A model generated the notes under the pieces. The model was not told the DNA's origin. It was given only the letters and a program-made list of their open reading frames with translations, and made no database searches. A program made the translations under genes and the position numbers. A stretch of DNA of 64,000 nt from Blasia pusilla (lineage: Eukaryota; Marchantiophyta; Marchantiopsida; Blasiales), in the NCBI GenBank assembly GCA_050084515.1, contig CM114271.1, positions 24,738,001-24,802,000 of the forward strand, read 5' to 3'. Of this stretch, positions 22,224 through 34,400 are shown piece by piece; positions within the stretch are counted from its first letter, which is position 1, and each line of letters starts with the position of its first letter.

Positions 22224-24472
22224 TGGCTTCTAAACATCAAGATGACCGAGTACTATAATATCTCCAAACACCCAAATATCTCTCACACTAATCATCTTTC
22301 TCTCATGTCAAACCAAACCCTCTCTCCTAATGAGAGATTTGGATTACTCACAAGGTAATGAGGACCATAGCTCTACCACCTCCAAGAGGTCCAACAAAGA
22401 GAATATGAACTTCAAAACTCTCTCTCCTTGGGTATACCCCCTTCCCTCTCCCAAATTCTCTCTATGGTAACCTATGCTCATAGCTTACGTCCTAGGCTCT
22501 TGACCTGTTGTAGGGGATCAAGGACTAGTTACCAAAGTGGAGATTCAACTCTACTTTTAATGGTAACTTACGCAAAGTAGCAAGTTTCTCTATATAGCTC
22601 CAAATGAGCCAAAACAAAAAGGAAACGTGCTTTATCATATTACCTAAGGCCTCAAGAAGTCACCCTTGACTTCTTGATATTGTCCCCCAATATCCTCGAA
22701 GGCGCTCTTCCAAAACTCATCAATCTATCATAAAAGACGCAACACATTACATAACTTAACTTCTTGGTTCTCGTTGTTGCATCGGTCGTGAAACCTATAG
22801 TATGTCCAACCCAACACACCCAATTAGAACGTATTGGATCAATAATCATCACATCATCCAATAGATGACAACAACATTGGGACAAAACAAGATCAACTCT
22901 TTGCGTAGAGATCAACTTCTTTTCTTGTGAAGTAGAAGGTTGAACATGTAGCTATTGTTGCCTAATAGTGTTCCATACAACATGAGCCATTAATGTTACT
23001 ACCTCTCTGACTTCATCATGGATCTTTTTTGTTCTACATCATGAGCACATCAGAGAATGTGGATACCCTTTGCATGAATGCAAAGGCTCTATATGTTTGA
23101 TTTTCCGATGTAGATGCAAGAGTGGGCTTGGTCATGTGAACAATTTTTACATTGATTTTACATGAGAAAGATGCAAGGGGCGGGGGGAAGGTTTTGTATG
23201 CAGGTAGGCAAGCAAGTTGCCTTGGTGGGGAGCCCGTGAACATGCATGTGTGCATTGATGCTTGTCATTTTTCACATGGAAGGTCGAGCACGGAAGTGAT
23301 GTCCATTTTTCTGTTGACGGGGAACAACACCAGAGTGTAGTGCGGAGTGTGGCGTCGACGTGTTAGTAGTGTATACGTATGTCAAGAAAGAGAGGAAGGA
23401 GCATTTTAGGTCTTGTTGCCGCCGAGGGGTTATCAAGTAAAAGGCAGCTTAGGTTAGGTTGTAACCACTTAGGTGAGATTGTACACACTAGGTGACGGGA
23501 GTTACAACAGAATACAATCGTGAAGTGGCATTTGTAGATAGGGTCTACATAGAGCTTATACGGGAAGAACATGGTCAATACGTAGCCCCTGAGCGCAAGT
23601 ATATGGTGAGTGGAAAATGGATTGGGAGGGATTCCAACAACGGAGAATCACATGTAAGCGTACATGTGAGATGCATGAGATGGAGGCGTGCACGAGTCAA
23701 GGCTGCAAGGGCTACAAAGGCGCGCAAAGTGAAGGCGGGTTGGACACGAGGCACGTAAGGGTAGGAAGGAGCACGCGCGCAAAGGGCGACGTGCCCTAGT
23801 TTGAGGAAGAAAGCAGGTAGACGGGGACGGGAGATCTGTTTCCGGCTAGCCATGCCAGAACAAAAAAGGCTTAACGGAGACAATGATGTGGATGCCTTGC
23901 ACGTGGGTAAGTCGAGGAAGTCTACAGGGAGGCATGCCGGTGGAGTTTAGGAAGAGCCACGCTAGTGGCAGGTAAGGTCGAGGAGATAGGGGTAACACAT
24001 GAATAGAGGATTGCATGTGTGGTCGGTTGTACCAGTAGTAAGGATGGACATGAGCAAGCTGCAAAGGGATGTGGGTCTGGGACGTCCATGAGAGGATATG
24101 ATGGAGGTGTGAGCCTTTGGAGCACCTCTCTTACACGTGTGTGTATAGGAACTAGGGTGTTAGCGTTCGGATTCCCTCACAACGGAGGGTGGATGTGGCT
24201 TGCTATGTTGATGTAGATTCATGAGTGGATTTGGACGTGTGAGCCATTTTTTCTCTGATTTTACATGAGAAAGATGGCTTGGGAAAGTCGTGAACGTTAT
24301 TTTTGGTGATTTCCCTATTTTGGTCTTTGGCAGCCAGATGACCTCCGGACCGGGTCAAGGGTCATCCGACAACTTGTGCACGTAGGTTACCGGTGGGATG
24401 ACTTTTTTGGGGGGAAGAGCTTTCTAGCTCTTCTTAAGGCTATAAGAGAGGGAGACATGGCACAATGGACCC
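22224..24472. other. Intergenic, no gene recognised
   Basis: Several overlapping ORFs of 60-100 codons (23034-24216) lack known motifs and are probably chance. A short direct repeat, TGATTTTACATGAGAAAGATG, occurs at about 23153 and 24248. No mobile-element ends were identified, although the bracketing repeat might mark one. Confidence 0.4.
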
Positions 24473-24588
24473 GCTGCCAACCTCATCCGACACCTCAAGA
24501 CAAAGTAACATCCAAAAATCCCTCTAACTCCCTATGTCGTTGACGTGGTAAAACTCTACATGTCGCTAACTAAGATGTGATATTGCAC
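24473..24588 (+). repeat. Dispersed ~120-bp repeat, copy B
   Basis: Second direct copy of the repeat at 2306-2431, with the same start (AATGGAC, CCAACCTCATCCGACA) and end (CTACATGTCGCTAACTAAG). It lies about 170 bp beyond the end of the Helitron helicase relic. Confidence 0.8.
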
Positions 24589-24878
24589 TAGGCCTAAGAG
24601 AATTTTATAAGATATGATATGGAATAATATACTAAAATTGAATAATTAGTCTGAATAGAGAGTGACTTTACAAAGAAGAAATCCATCCACACATCAAATC
24701 CCTCATTGTGCGCTTGCACAATGTATGATATCAAAGGAATCCCTAGTGTAGAAAGGGCTAAGTAAGAATTTCTTTATAAACAACATTATGTGTGAATACG
24801 TTTGGTTTGTTTTGTGACCCACTATGACCCAACATAATCTTAATGGCATTCTTATTACCTATTGTAGATAATGCAACA

Positions 24879-25076
24879 CTAGTTAGGACTAGTGAGTGGA
24901 TCGTGCAATGCATGATCCACTCCACGATCCCATAACCCTAAACGCCCCATTACGCCACCTGAATGCCCCCCTACCCGAATGCCCATGCCACGCGTTGTAC
25001 ATTATGGGTTCAAAGGACAATTGGTGATCTCTCCGGTGTCGCCATTTGAAAATCACTCCTCTGATAATAATATAGA
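24879..25076 (-). mobile_element. 198-bp non-autonomous Helitron nested in the helicase relic
   Basis: On the minus strand it begins A|TCTATATTATTATCAGAG at 25076 and ends CCTAACTAG|T at 24879. The helicase frame reads ...HCQLY up to the insertion and resumes with VALST directly after 24879, restoring the codon across the A|T target with no lost bases. A second CTAG at 24889 would leave 10 extra bases and break the frame, so 24879 is preferred. A hairpin (GGATCATGCATTGCACGATCC) precedes the end. Confidence 0.92.
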
Positions 25077-27569
25077 TATAGTTGACAATGCGAAGAGACA
25101 CTTGTGAGCAAGTACAACCCTATATTTTGTAAAGTTAGGCTTTGTGACTTATTAATAGTCATAGCAAAGGCGGGGCAAATGGGGAATTTGAATCTCCTCA
25201 AATTAAATGGTAAGCCAAAGTCACTTGTAATGAAGGGGATACCGAAATTGAAAATTCTAGCGCCAATGTTTTTCCCAATCAGAATTTCTACTTCTAGAAT
25301 TGACCGTGTCAAGCCACACGCAACCAATTGAGTCCCGTTTGCTTCTACTTCCAACCCATTCATATTTTGTAAAAGCATGATTGGGGCACCAATTTGTAAG
25401 ATGAGAGAATGCAAAGGCAACCCATAAGAGAGACATGTGTTCAAGAACTCAGTTGGATAGAAATGACTCATGTCATTATCTAAGATTGAGTCAAAACTTA
25501 AGTATGTGTGTTCCTACATACACACCATAAGATTACACAAAACATAAGTGACATCCTAACACATAAAAGGATTATGATAGAAACCAAAAAAAAAACGCAA
25601 GAAATAAGAATGATTGGATAGGACCTCTTCATGGAATCGAGACATAACCTCAACATTGATGGCATCAACATCTTTGTTCCTTGGAGTCAAAATAGTGGCA
25701 TCTCTTAAAAATCCTACATTTCCGAACAAATGAGGATGAGGTCCACATATAGTGTCGATGAGGTCATTGATCTTGTCAGTCTTACAAACCATGTTAATAA
25801 ATAATCTAATGATGTCTTATCCTAAGTGAGGGTGATGTGGTACACAGTCTTCTATAACCTCTAACAACCAATCAACAAATGCTATTTGTTCAACACGGGC
25901 CTTCCCTTCCAAATTATGCACTCTTATATTTGTTGTGAGTTTGAATATCCTTACATAAGACCATAAGTGAGATCGTTTGACCTTGGCTTGAAATTTTGTT
26001 GGTCGTTGACCATGACAAACCATAGGAAGAACTTATCAAGAATCACCACCAAAGATGATAAGTTTCCCTCCAAAGGGCACATCGAGTAAGTTTGGGGAGG
26101 CGCCCCCTAAAAATCTTGTAGAGCTCGATTCACTATCTCAAGCCTCATCCCAAATTAACAATGTAACCGTCTAGGTGATATGTGCCTCATCACTATTGAG
26201 GGAGATCCGACATGTGGAGCTTTCATCAACGTTTAGGGAGGATATTAAATTGTGAGTGAGCGGTCCGTCCACCTTGTAGTAACAATGTTGCAATTCCAAA
26301 ATGAAGAAACATCCAAAGAAATACCTCCTTAAGAACGACCACTTGCAAAAATGAGATTTAATAAAAAGGTCTTTCTCGTTCCACCAAGGCTATCGATGAA
26401 ATTTTTTTATCAAGGAATGGAACCATCGCGAATATTTTGAATCTCAATATATACATTATCCCAAATAATTTGTTAGCCTTCATTGAGTTGCGAATGTCAA
26501 AGTATTACTTGTTGTATAAGTTCATTAGTGGCAAATATGCACTCCTCTTGTTCAATCCGTGATGGCATGGAGGTATGAGTATGGAAACTCGGTTGAGGCA
26601 TATCAGGAAATGCTGAAAGTGATAATGCCTTGATCTTGATCTTGCTGAAAGTGATTTTCCTTGATCTTGCAAGTGATAATGCATTTCTAATAATGTAATA
26701 TTAATAATAGTGGAATCCAAGTGAATATCAAGAATTCATGTTTTCTGAATCATGTAAAGGAGGAAATTTGAAAGTACAAAAAGAAGGGAGAATGAAAAGA
26801 ATTGGTAATATGGTAAGTATAAGGAACAAATATGTCGTTGCCTCCATAAAATATCCTCAATTGAGTGGTACTAACTTTTTTCCCACAATGCAGTTGGTTG
26901 AGTAGGAGTGTTGCAGGCTAAAATGGCGACAAAGAGTTCACAAAGTGAGGGGCCAGTACAACTCGTTGAAGCCTTGTTGAAGTAAGAAAAATCCTCATTT
27001 TCATCCTTAAGATGCTTAATTGAATAGGAACTTCCTTAAAGGATGGATATAATACTCCATCAACTCTTCACACATCTTCGGAAGTGGTTGATCCTCGAAC
27101 ATGATGTAGAAGAAATTGTAGCCAATGACATTCTCCTTCCCCTACATATACATGAACATGAGACAAAATTTTAAATCTATGCAAAAAAATTTACATATAA
27201 AGGAACTAATAACATACAAAATAAGTGTTGTAGAGTAGTAGCTACATGGATGAGTGAGATACAAGCGTCCAATAGGTCATCCGTAACCTTTATTCCCTCA
27301 AATTCAACGGTGCCATTTCTTTTTCCTCCAAAAGTAGAAAGGAGGGAATTAAGATAAGAATATGCATGAGCATGAGCATCACTTTCATTTCTTGCAAACC
27401 ATTTTGTAAGGGTGGTCTCTGAGTTTCTTGACAAGATCACTTCATGTGCCTCTTGGTCATTATTATAGACTATTTGTGCATCCAAAAGATGAACTTCAAG
27501 CCAAATAATACTTGGTATCTCTTTTTGCAACAAAAATTTGCATAATCTCCAATATATTTCAGAATATGT

Positions 27570-27595
27570 TATATATATATATATATATATATATA
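27570..27595. repeat. (TA)n microsatellite
   Basis: Thirteen TA units inside the Helitron relic, between two recognisable coding blocks. Confidence 0.95.
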
Positions 27596-29989
27596 AGAAG
27601 AAAATAAATTAGTAAGCCAATACGCATGTGTTAGCATAAATAGACATAATTGCATCAAACTATCTGAAATATTAGTAACTTGCATCAAAATATTGTGTTG
27701 TCTCATCAATAGATGAGGAAGTCACTTATGGAAGTGTGGTATTTGATAATCCAAAGGAGATCACATCAGAGCCATTATATACATAATTCTAAAAGCATTT
27801 CACAACAGATATACTATTGATGATCTCCAAATTGATACAACAATCAAGAAGGGTACGTACAAGGGAGAGGATTATATGGCACAATCCATAAATTATCTCG
27901 AGGGTTTCCATGTTTCCTAATTGTGGCTCATTATCCAACCTAATATGAAGCCCAAGAAGAAGAAAAAAAAAGTAAAAATGCAATGAACAATATATCATGC
28001 ATAATATAAGACTTTGCATATATGAAATGAAAAGAGTTATATCGGTAGAAAAAACCTTCGATATATGGGATACCCATCTTCAGGTTTAGTAGTGAAGCTT
28101 GCAAGAAGCTTTGGGAATCCTTTCGTACAATTTTTTTTATTGTATCTGTACATGGGGTAGTGGGATTCACGTGCCCACATGAACCATGCATCATGCAAGT
28201 GAAAATCGTAGAGTATAGATTTGGATGACTTGTTGGATTAGGGATCTTTGCATAAATAACTGCATCAAATTCACCACTTGAATGCAATTTGTCTTTAGGC
28301 AAAATATTGATCAAAACATAAACATGTGGTAAACCCCTCTTATGGAACTTCACAATATGGATGCATCCCAAAACTTGTCCCAAAACATGCTTCTTCAATA
28401 TAAGGTGTGATAACTCCCCTTTTTTTCCTCAAATAATTGGACAACTACATATGGTCGATCATCGGCAATTTGACTAGATAATAGAGCCGACGTTATCTCC
28501 TCCTATTTCACATTATATGTCATTTTCAAAAAGTGGCCAGACTTGCCAAAGTATCTAACAATCGCCATTGCATTTTGATATAATTGTTACATGTGATGTG
28601 GACCCCACTAAAAGAAGATAGCAAAACAAAGTGACGACCGAATGTTCTCACATCCTCATCATTCCTATGAATAAAATCCTTCATACTTTAATATAATTCA
28701 GCACGCATTTCCTTTTGGTTTAAATGGATCCATAACAGTTGTTGCATATCAATAGTGGCATACATATCCACCATATAGTCGTATGTCAATCAATCCAAGC
28801 GTAACAATCGGTTATTATCTTTAGAAGAAAGTCGAGTTTGAAGGCGGAAATGCAAAAAATCTCAAAGCAAGGACATATTTATGATTTGATGTCATACAAT
28901 GATTATTCCAATAATTATCGTAATGATATTCTTCCATGAAGTTCTCACTCATATCACTATGATTATGGATGTTTTCTTCTCTCGAATTGGATTGATTCCT
29001 TATAGGTATACCTAGATGCCAACCTGCCTCGTCATAAGTAAAAATGAGAACAAAATTTAGGGGTATATAGGCCTCATTCAAGTAAAATATTTGGTGCACT
29101 TCTCCTCTATGCAGTCGTACAACATTATCACCTTTATCAATTCCTTTGAAGCCATCACTTGGTGGAATTGCTACAGCCTTGGAATCCTTAGACAAGGTAT
29201 AACTTTTGGCCTAACAACCTCTCTTGATGGCATTCAAGAATATATGCACATTTGTAATAGTTGTATCATGTGCAAATTTGCCAAAATCTTTGAACACAAG
29301 GATTAATGTCATGTAATATTATTTGAAGACCTCTTAAGGTATCAAGACAAAGATCATGATCTAAAAGATCATTCAAGATTTTAAATTGGAAGATCCGTAT
29401 CATGAATATAAATTTGAGCAAATTCTGTGCACTCATCAAAAGGCAGATGGAGTGAGCCAATGAAATGATAAATTCCACCTTGAATCTTGATATTTCCATT
29501 ATCTCCTAGTTGTTCCAGTATATGCATGTCAGTTGAATCCAATTGTAAGGATGAATTATAAGCTCGAGATTTTTTTAGAAAATGCATACTTTGAGCACAA
29601 TCTCCTGACATCAACTGTAATAAAAAAGGAGGAGGTGCCTTTAATAATGGGAGTTTAATTTTCCCATGTTCACAACATATTCGAAAAAGGTAGTTCCGAT
29701 ACTTGTGTGTTTTTTTTAACCTTTTCAGACTTCCAATATAGTATAGAGTAAAAAACACACACATCTATCATAAGGTCGATTGAATACCGTCCACTTATAG
29801 AGTGAATATTTTGGCAAAGACCAAGCTTGAAGCTATCAAATTCTTGGAAGTTTCAATTGCGAGAAATGTTCAAATATTTCCTCCTATTTCAATACACACA
29901 GCTTTTCTACACGGAGCAAACTATTCCGCCTTTTTTCCTCTACATGAACAACCTTTCAAAAATCACGAATAGTAATAAGGTTTGATGGA

Positions 29990-31540
29990 ATGGGAAGCCT
30001 GCATGGAAAAACACAATTATGGTTAATATATGCATTCTCACTTAGTCTCCTACTTAAACTTGTGGAAAGGGCAAGGAAAATAATTGAAGGCGACGAAAGA
30101 GGAATGTGAAGTTAGGAAGCATATGTGAGAGATTGAAAAAATGGGGCTGCTTCACATTTGGCAGGCATACATTTTTGCATTTGAGCATGACCACGAAGAG
30201 TATACCGCAAATCTCTAGTATCCTGTGTGTATGAAGACTTAGGTAGTCTACAATGGAGATGAATGTGATGCTCTGGATGAAACATTTATGAGAAAGGATG
30301 GATCCTAAAAAATGAAAGAACGTAATAGAAGCTATATATGCAAAGAATAACTTATGACTGAGATGGAACATCACCAATGGAAGTCGAGATTAGACAATTT
30401 GGAACACTACATCCACAAAATTTCATAATTTTTTCATGTAAAATATTATTTTATTTTATTTATTTATATTGGAATGGTTTAGAGAACCTTCTTAGGCACA
30501 CTCTTGCTGAACTTTGTGGTAAGGAGGAAAAAATAGAAGGCAAAGAAACATAAGTTTAAGTTAGGAAGTGTACATGACTGTTGGACAAAATGGTGGAGCA
30601 TCTTCTTATGCTAGAGCACGTCTTCTCATGCGAGTCTTACCATGAAGTACCTTTGGAAAATCTCGAAGCTCTTTGGGATGTGGTGGAATAGGTAGGTTGA
30701 AAAGAATGTACATGTTAAGACATGCAAGATTGATACATGTACATAGAATGCTTACCATAATTAAAGAACATACCAAATTGTATGCATGGAAAGAACAACT
30801 CACGTGAGAGATGGAACATAAGAAAGACTCTCATGATTGGAAGGATTAGGAAGCATGCATGGAGGAGGAATAAAAAATGCCATGTAAGAGAATACTGCAA
30901 TGGTTAAAAATAGCACATGCACTCACTTAGTTTCCATACGTTGAGGTAAAGGTCTTCAATAAAATGCAAAGATAAGTTATTTTGAAGTTGAAAATTATAC
31001 ATGGGATGTGGAGAAAGTAGGGGAGGAGGTTGTCGTGCGACTCCATGTCTTCTCATATGAGCTTGGGCATGAAGAACCTTCTTAATATCTCGAAGGCCTT
31101 TTGGGTGTGAAGGAATCTATAGTTTGCAAAGAAGTGGATGTTATGGAATGGAGGAATGATATGTGATGATAGGTTAATTGGTTTGCAAAATAGATGTACT
31201 TTACATTATCTATATATGAAAAGAGGAACTTATGAAGCTTGTGCGCATAAACACATACGTAAGTGTTACATAAAAATGCATGGGTATGTGTAACATATGA
31301 GGTCTTACTCATGGCCCCTGTATACCTTGTAGTAGAGGAAAAACTACAAGACAAAGTATGGGATATTAGCAAGCATACACAACAAAAAGGACAAAAAGGG
31401 ACGCATCTTCTTGTGCATAGCACATCTTCTAATCTCAGCCTCAACATGAAGAACCTTTTGAAAATCTCCAATGTCTATAGGGTTGGAAGGAATAGGTAGC
31501 CTGCAAAAACAATGCATGTTAGAGTGTGGAATATTCATTA
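29990..31540 (-). repeat. Four degenerate tandem units carrying an exon-like coding block
   Basis: Units of about 375-450 bp repeat with conserved cores near 30191, 30639, 31069 and 31444. On the minus strand each core encodes a related peptide: RDLRYTLRGHAQMQKC, LRDFPKVLHGKTRMRR, LRDIKKVLHAQAHMRR and IGDFQKVLHVEAEIRR. The last is preceded by a splice-acceptor-like TTTTGCAG. The units lie directly upstream of the Helitron RepHel relic in the same orientation. They could be repeated exons of that element's basic N-terminal region or of a captured gene; I do not recognise the peptide. Confidence 0.6.
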
Positions 31541-31874
31541 CAAAGGATTAGTTATTACACAAATTAGAGCAACATAACATTTAGTCTAATGAATGGAAAT
31601 GGAGATGGAACGAATTCATGACATTGTTGTAACACAAGAGCGTGACATATTCTTTGATCTATGGCTCATTTTTCCTTGCTTGATGTAGATGATAAAATAT
31701 TTGTAATGTTGTACAATAGTGGTCTTATAAGGTCATCCATATTTTACTCAGGGCACCTAGTGAAATATTACAATAGCAAACATATGTCAATTCATGGAAG
31801 AAGACCTCGTGATAGAAAAAAAATTAGAAAAATGTCAAAATTATAGGGATTTTCAGTAATTGAACAATATCAGA

Positions 31875-31951
31875 AAATTTCCTTACAGTAGGTAGGGTTA
31901 ATTTTCTGATTTTGTTCAATTAAATTAACCTTACCTACTATAAGGAAATTT
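31875..31951. repeat. 30-bp inverted repeat
   Basis: Arms at 31875-31904 and 31922-31951 are reverse complements with two mismatches, separated by 17 bases. Nearby GAACA/TGTTC sequences extend the pairing imperfectly. It may be a small foldback element. The 400 bases on either side contain no recognised gene. Confidence 0.85.
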
Positions 31952-32350
31952 CCATAACGGTCTTTCTATCCCTAACCATTTCATCCCAAACCCTTAATTA
32001 TGTAGGATTAACCATGTTGCACCCAATCACGTTAGCCCCTTCCGAAAATCCTAGAGCGGCTATGTCAATGCCGCTAGAGCGATTGCAGCAAAGAGCACAA
32101 ATGGGGAGAAGAGAGGGGACGGGGAGAGAGTAGACTGGCAGAGGGAGGGCAAACTCACTTGCTACCTTGTAACAGCGGAGATGTAGGGAAGGGGGACAAC
32201 TGTGCAGTAATGTGCGCGGTTGGTTGGGATCGATGACTCGAGGCGAGTGAGGGAGCTCTCATTGACTTCGAGTACAAGCAATTGGGGCAGTGAGCAAACA
32301 TGGTTGCATAATCAGAGTAAGGAGACAACGTCCATATGCAATCGGGGCAC

Positions 32351-32352
<2 letters not shown>

Positions 32353-32424
<72 letters not shown>
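32353..32424. repeat. (AG)n microsatellite, 72 bp
   Basis: An uninterrupted AG dinucleotide run. ORFs drawn through it are artefacts of the repeat. Confidence 0.97.
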
Positions 32425-32426
<2 letters not shown>

Positions 32427-32732
32427 GACTTCATAGACGGCTAAATCATGACACAATTTGGCCGAAAACAAATAGTTGGAACGATCCGACTGAAGAAATG
32501 AATAGCCCCCACTTGGAACTGCCCCCAAATCCATCCATTTGCAAGTAAAGATGCAAGTACAATACTATCAAAAATGTTGTGGCCGTGGATAAAATTTCTT
32601 AGTCATTAAAAATATGAACAAGGACAAAAAGAGGCACTTCCCTAAATAATAAAGACTTTGATTGAAAACAGGAACACTAAACACATTAGCACTTGGTAGA
32701 AGATGATGCACGCCAGTACTTGTAAGAGCAAA

Positions 32733-32936
32733 CTAGTGTCCCTCGCTATGCACAGGAAATAAAAAAGCTTTTGTTAGTGTAGAACCTGTGAAGGGAAGGG
32801 ATGAATGATGTTGCACACAAATTTTATTTTTTCTTTCTGCCGGTACTATGTAAAACATTTTCTTGTTGTCGAGTTGCCATGTGTCAAACATAGAGGCAAT
32901 TGAAATCAAGAAGGCACTCTCCCATAATAACATAGA
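32733..32936 (-). mobile_element. Complete 204-bp non-autonomous Helitron
   Basis: The minus strand starts A|TCTATGTTATTATGGGAG at 32936 and ends CGAGGGACACTAG|T at 32733. The imperfect hairpin CCTGTGCATAGCGAGG lies just inside the CTAG end. It shares the 5' 35 bases and ATGGCAACTCGACAACAAG with the elements at 20602 and 22223. It has no coding capacity. Confidence 0.9.
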
Positions 32937-33306
32937 TTGCAAATGTAAAAGTCTTTAATGAGGATTGACATTTTTTTTGAAGGAAAAATATAAGCACGCC
33001 TGTCCGTGTCAGAACTAATCTGAATGTAAAAGTCATGGATAATTTTTTTTGCATACATATCGCTACACGATACACATCACTGGTCACATCCACACCACAC
33101 AACACTAATCTTCCCAACATACGGGTAGATCCACACATACAAGAAATGAACTCATGCATATACACCGAGACCACACAACAAAATCAAAGTACAAACGCTC
33201 ACGTGGCCTAAAAATCCAAGTTCTTGAATCCTAAACTTGGACCAAATATCCAGGTTTCCTTCTTGGACCCTAAACGTGAACTTGCCACAAATGACGTTTT
33301 CGGCGT

Positions 33307-33429
33307 AATGGACTAGTCGTCAACCTTATCCGACATCTCAGGAAAAAGTTATACCCAAATCGCTTGCTTAATCCTCTATACCGTCGACGTGGTAGAACTC
33401 TACATGTCGGCTGACTAAGATTTGACAAT
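33307..33429 (+). repeat. Dispersed ~120-bp repeat, copy C
   Basis: Third direct copy of the repeat at 2306-2431, with CAACCTTATCCGACATCTCAG near the start and CTACATGTCGGCTGACTAAG at the end. Both parts of the internal inverted repeat (CCGACAT and ATGTCGG) are kept. Confidence 0.8.
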
Positions 33430-34400
33430 GAGGACTGGGGCGTATATTTTTGAATGATTTATTATTAGTGTACCTCCTTTCAAAATTGATTAATATAGAA
33501 AGATACCAATTTACCAGTGAAATTTGGTCATGTTTGAAGCCTTTGGATAGGCTGCAACAAGAGCAACCCCCTTCAGAATGGGGACTAACGCACTTAATAG
33601 TATGGTATGGTATAAGAAAAGCAGTACGAGAGTAAGATTCTAGAATTCCCTTTAGTAAAGGGTGAAGTAGGGAGGATATTATGTGTCTCTTTTTGAAAAA
33701 ATTTATGGCCCCTATAGAAAGTCGAGTTTGAGTGCATAGGTTGTAGAATACAAGTTATTATGCAGCTTGTGCACCCTCGATGTGAATTTGTCTATGGTTA
33801 GATGGATAGAAATGCATTTAGGGTGTTAATGATTCACACGTGAGTAAATAAATTAAATCGACACGACTCTTCTTGGTTGTGGCCGTGTTTCTCTCATGCG
33901 GAGCATTACTCTCCGAACCCTCTTCCTCTTGCTGTATTATTCTCCCCGAGTCTGAGTGTTGCGGAGCAGGGTCCGGGGAATTTTGTAACGAGAGGGGGTA
34001 AGTTTATTGTAAATGGTTGAATATATCGGTAATTTGAAAAGTTTAACCGGTTTCAAAAGGTAACATTTGAAATCCCCGGCCAATTTATGGGTGTTTTTTT
34101 TCATTTTTCCGTTATTTTCCGAAAATTTATTTTTTTCCACAGTTCATTTCCGATCACCGGAATGTTGTTAGGTCGATATCCGGGATTTTCAAAACCAACC
34201 GGAAAAAAAATTCTCGGCCCGTTTTGGACTTCAACCTCTTTTGAACTTCTTTTCTAGTAGACTTCAACTCTTTTGGAATCATGACTTCATCTTTAATGTA
34301 GAGATTTATTTTAGATTATTTTTTCGCAAAATCATCCTTGGCAGGAATTGAACCGGGCTAGGCCTCCCACCAGTCGGGAGCCAAGGATCTTTCCCCTCCA
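33430..34400. other. Intergenic, no gene recognised
   Basis: AT-rich sequence. At about 34336-34390 the minus strand has TCCTTGG and CCAAGGA bracketing a 5-bp hairpin and GGTTCAATTCC, which looks tRNA-like but lacks an anticodon arm. Nothing else is interpretable. Confidence 0.35.

Larger units (their letters stand above)
24758..29900 (-). pseudogene. Autonomous Helitron Rep/helicase relic (multiply broken)
   Basis: A decayed RepHel coding region, read from high to low coordinates. It shows the N-terminal block with RAYNSSLQLDST and GGIYHFIGSL (29380-29640), the LNEAYIPLNFVLIFTYDEAGWHLG block (around 29000), and the Rep domain with FHKRGLPHVYVL (around 28330). Next come a TTLTKWFARN block (27420), the helicase P-loop GGTRKT (26370-26390), GGRTAHSQF (26270), IFGGDS (26050), LTTNIRV (25930), ATILTPRNKDVD (25700) and AMTINKSQSLT (25190). 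The end is NVVYKEIL with a stop at 24758. In the family this protein nicks, unwinds and rolling-circle-copies the element. Here the second histidine of the HUH motif reads Tyr and the P-loop Gly reads Arg. Frameshifts and stops abound, and a 198-bp Helitron sits inside. The element's own ends were not found. Confidence 0.9.

Noticed and set aside
24889-25076. The Helitron 3' end at the inner CTAG (24889)
   Set aside because: It would leave 10 extra bases and a broken helicase frame, whereas 24879 restores it exactly.
29990-31540. A CRISPR-like array
   Set aside because: The units are 375-450 bp and diverged, with no short direct repeats and uniform spacers.
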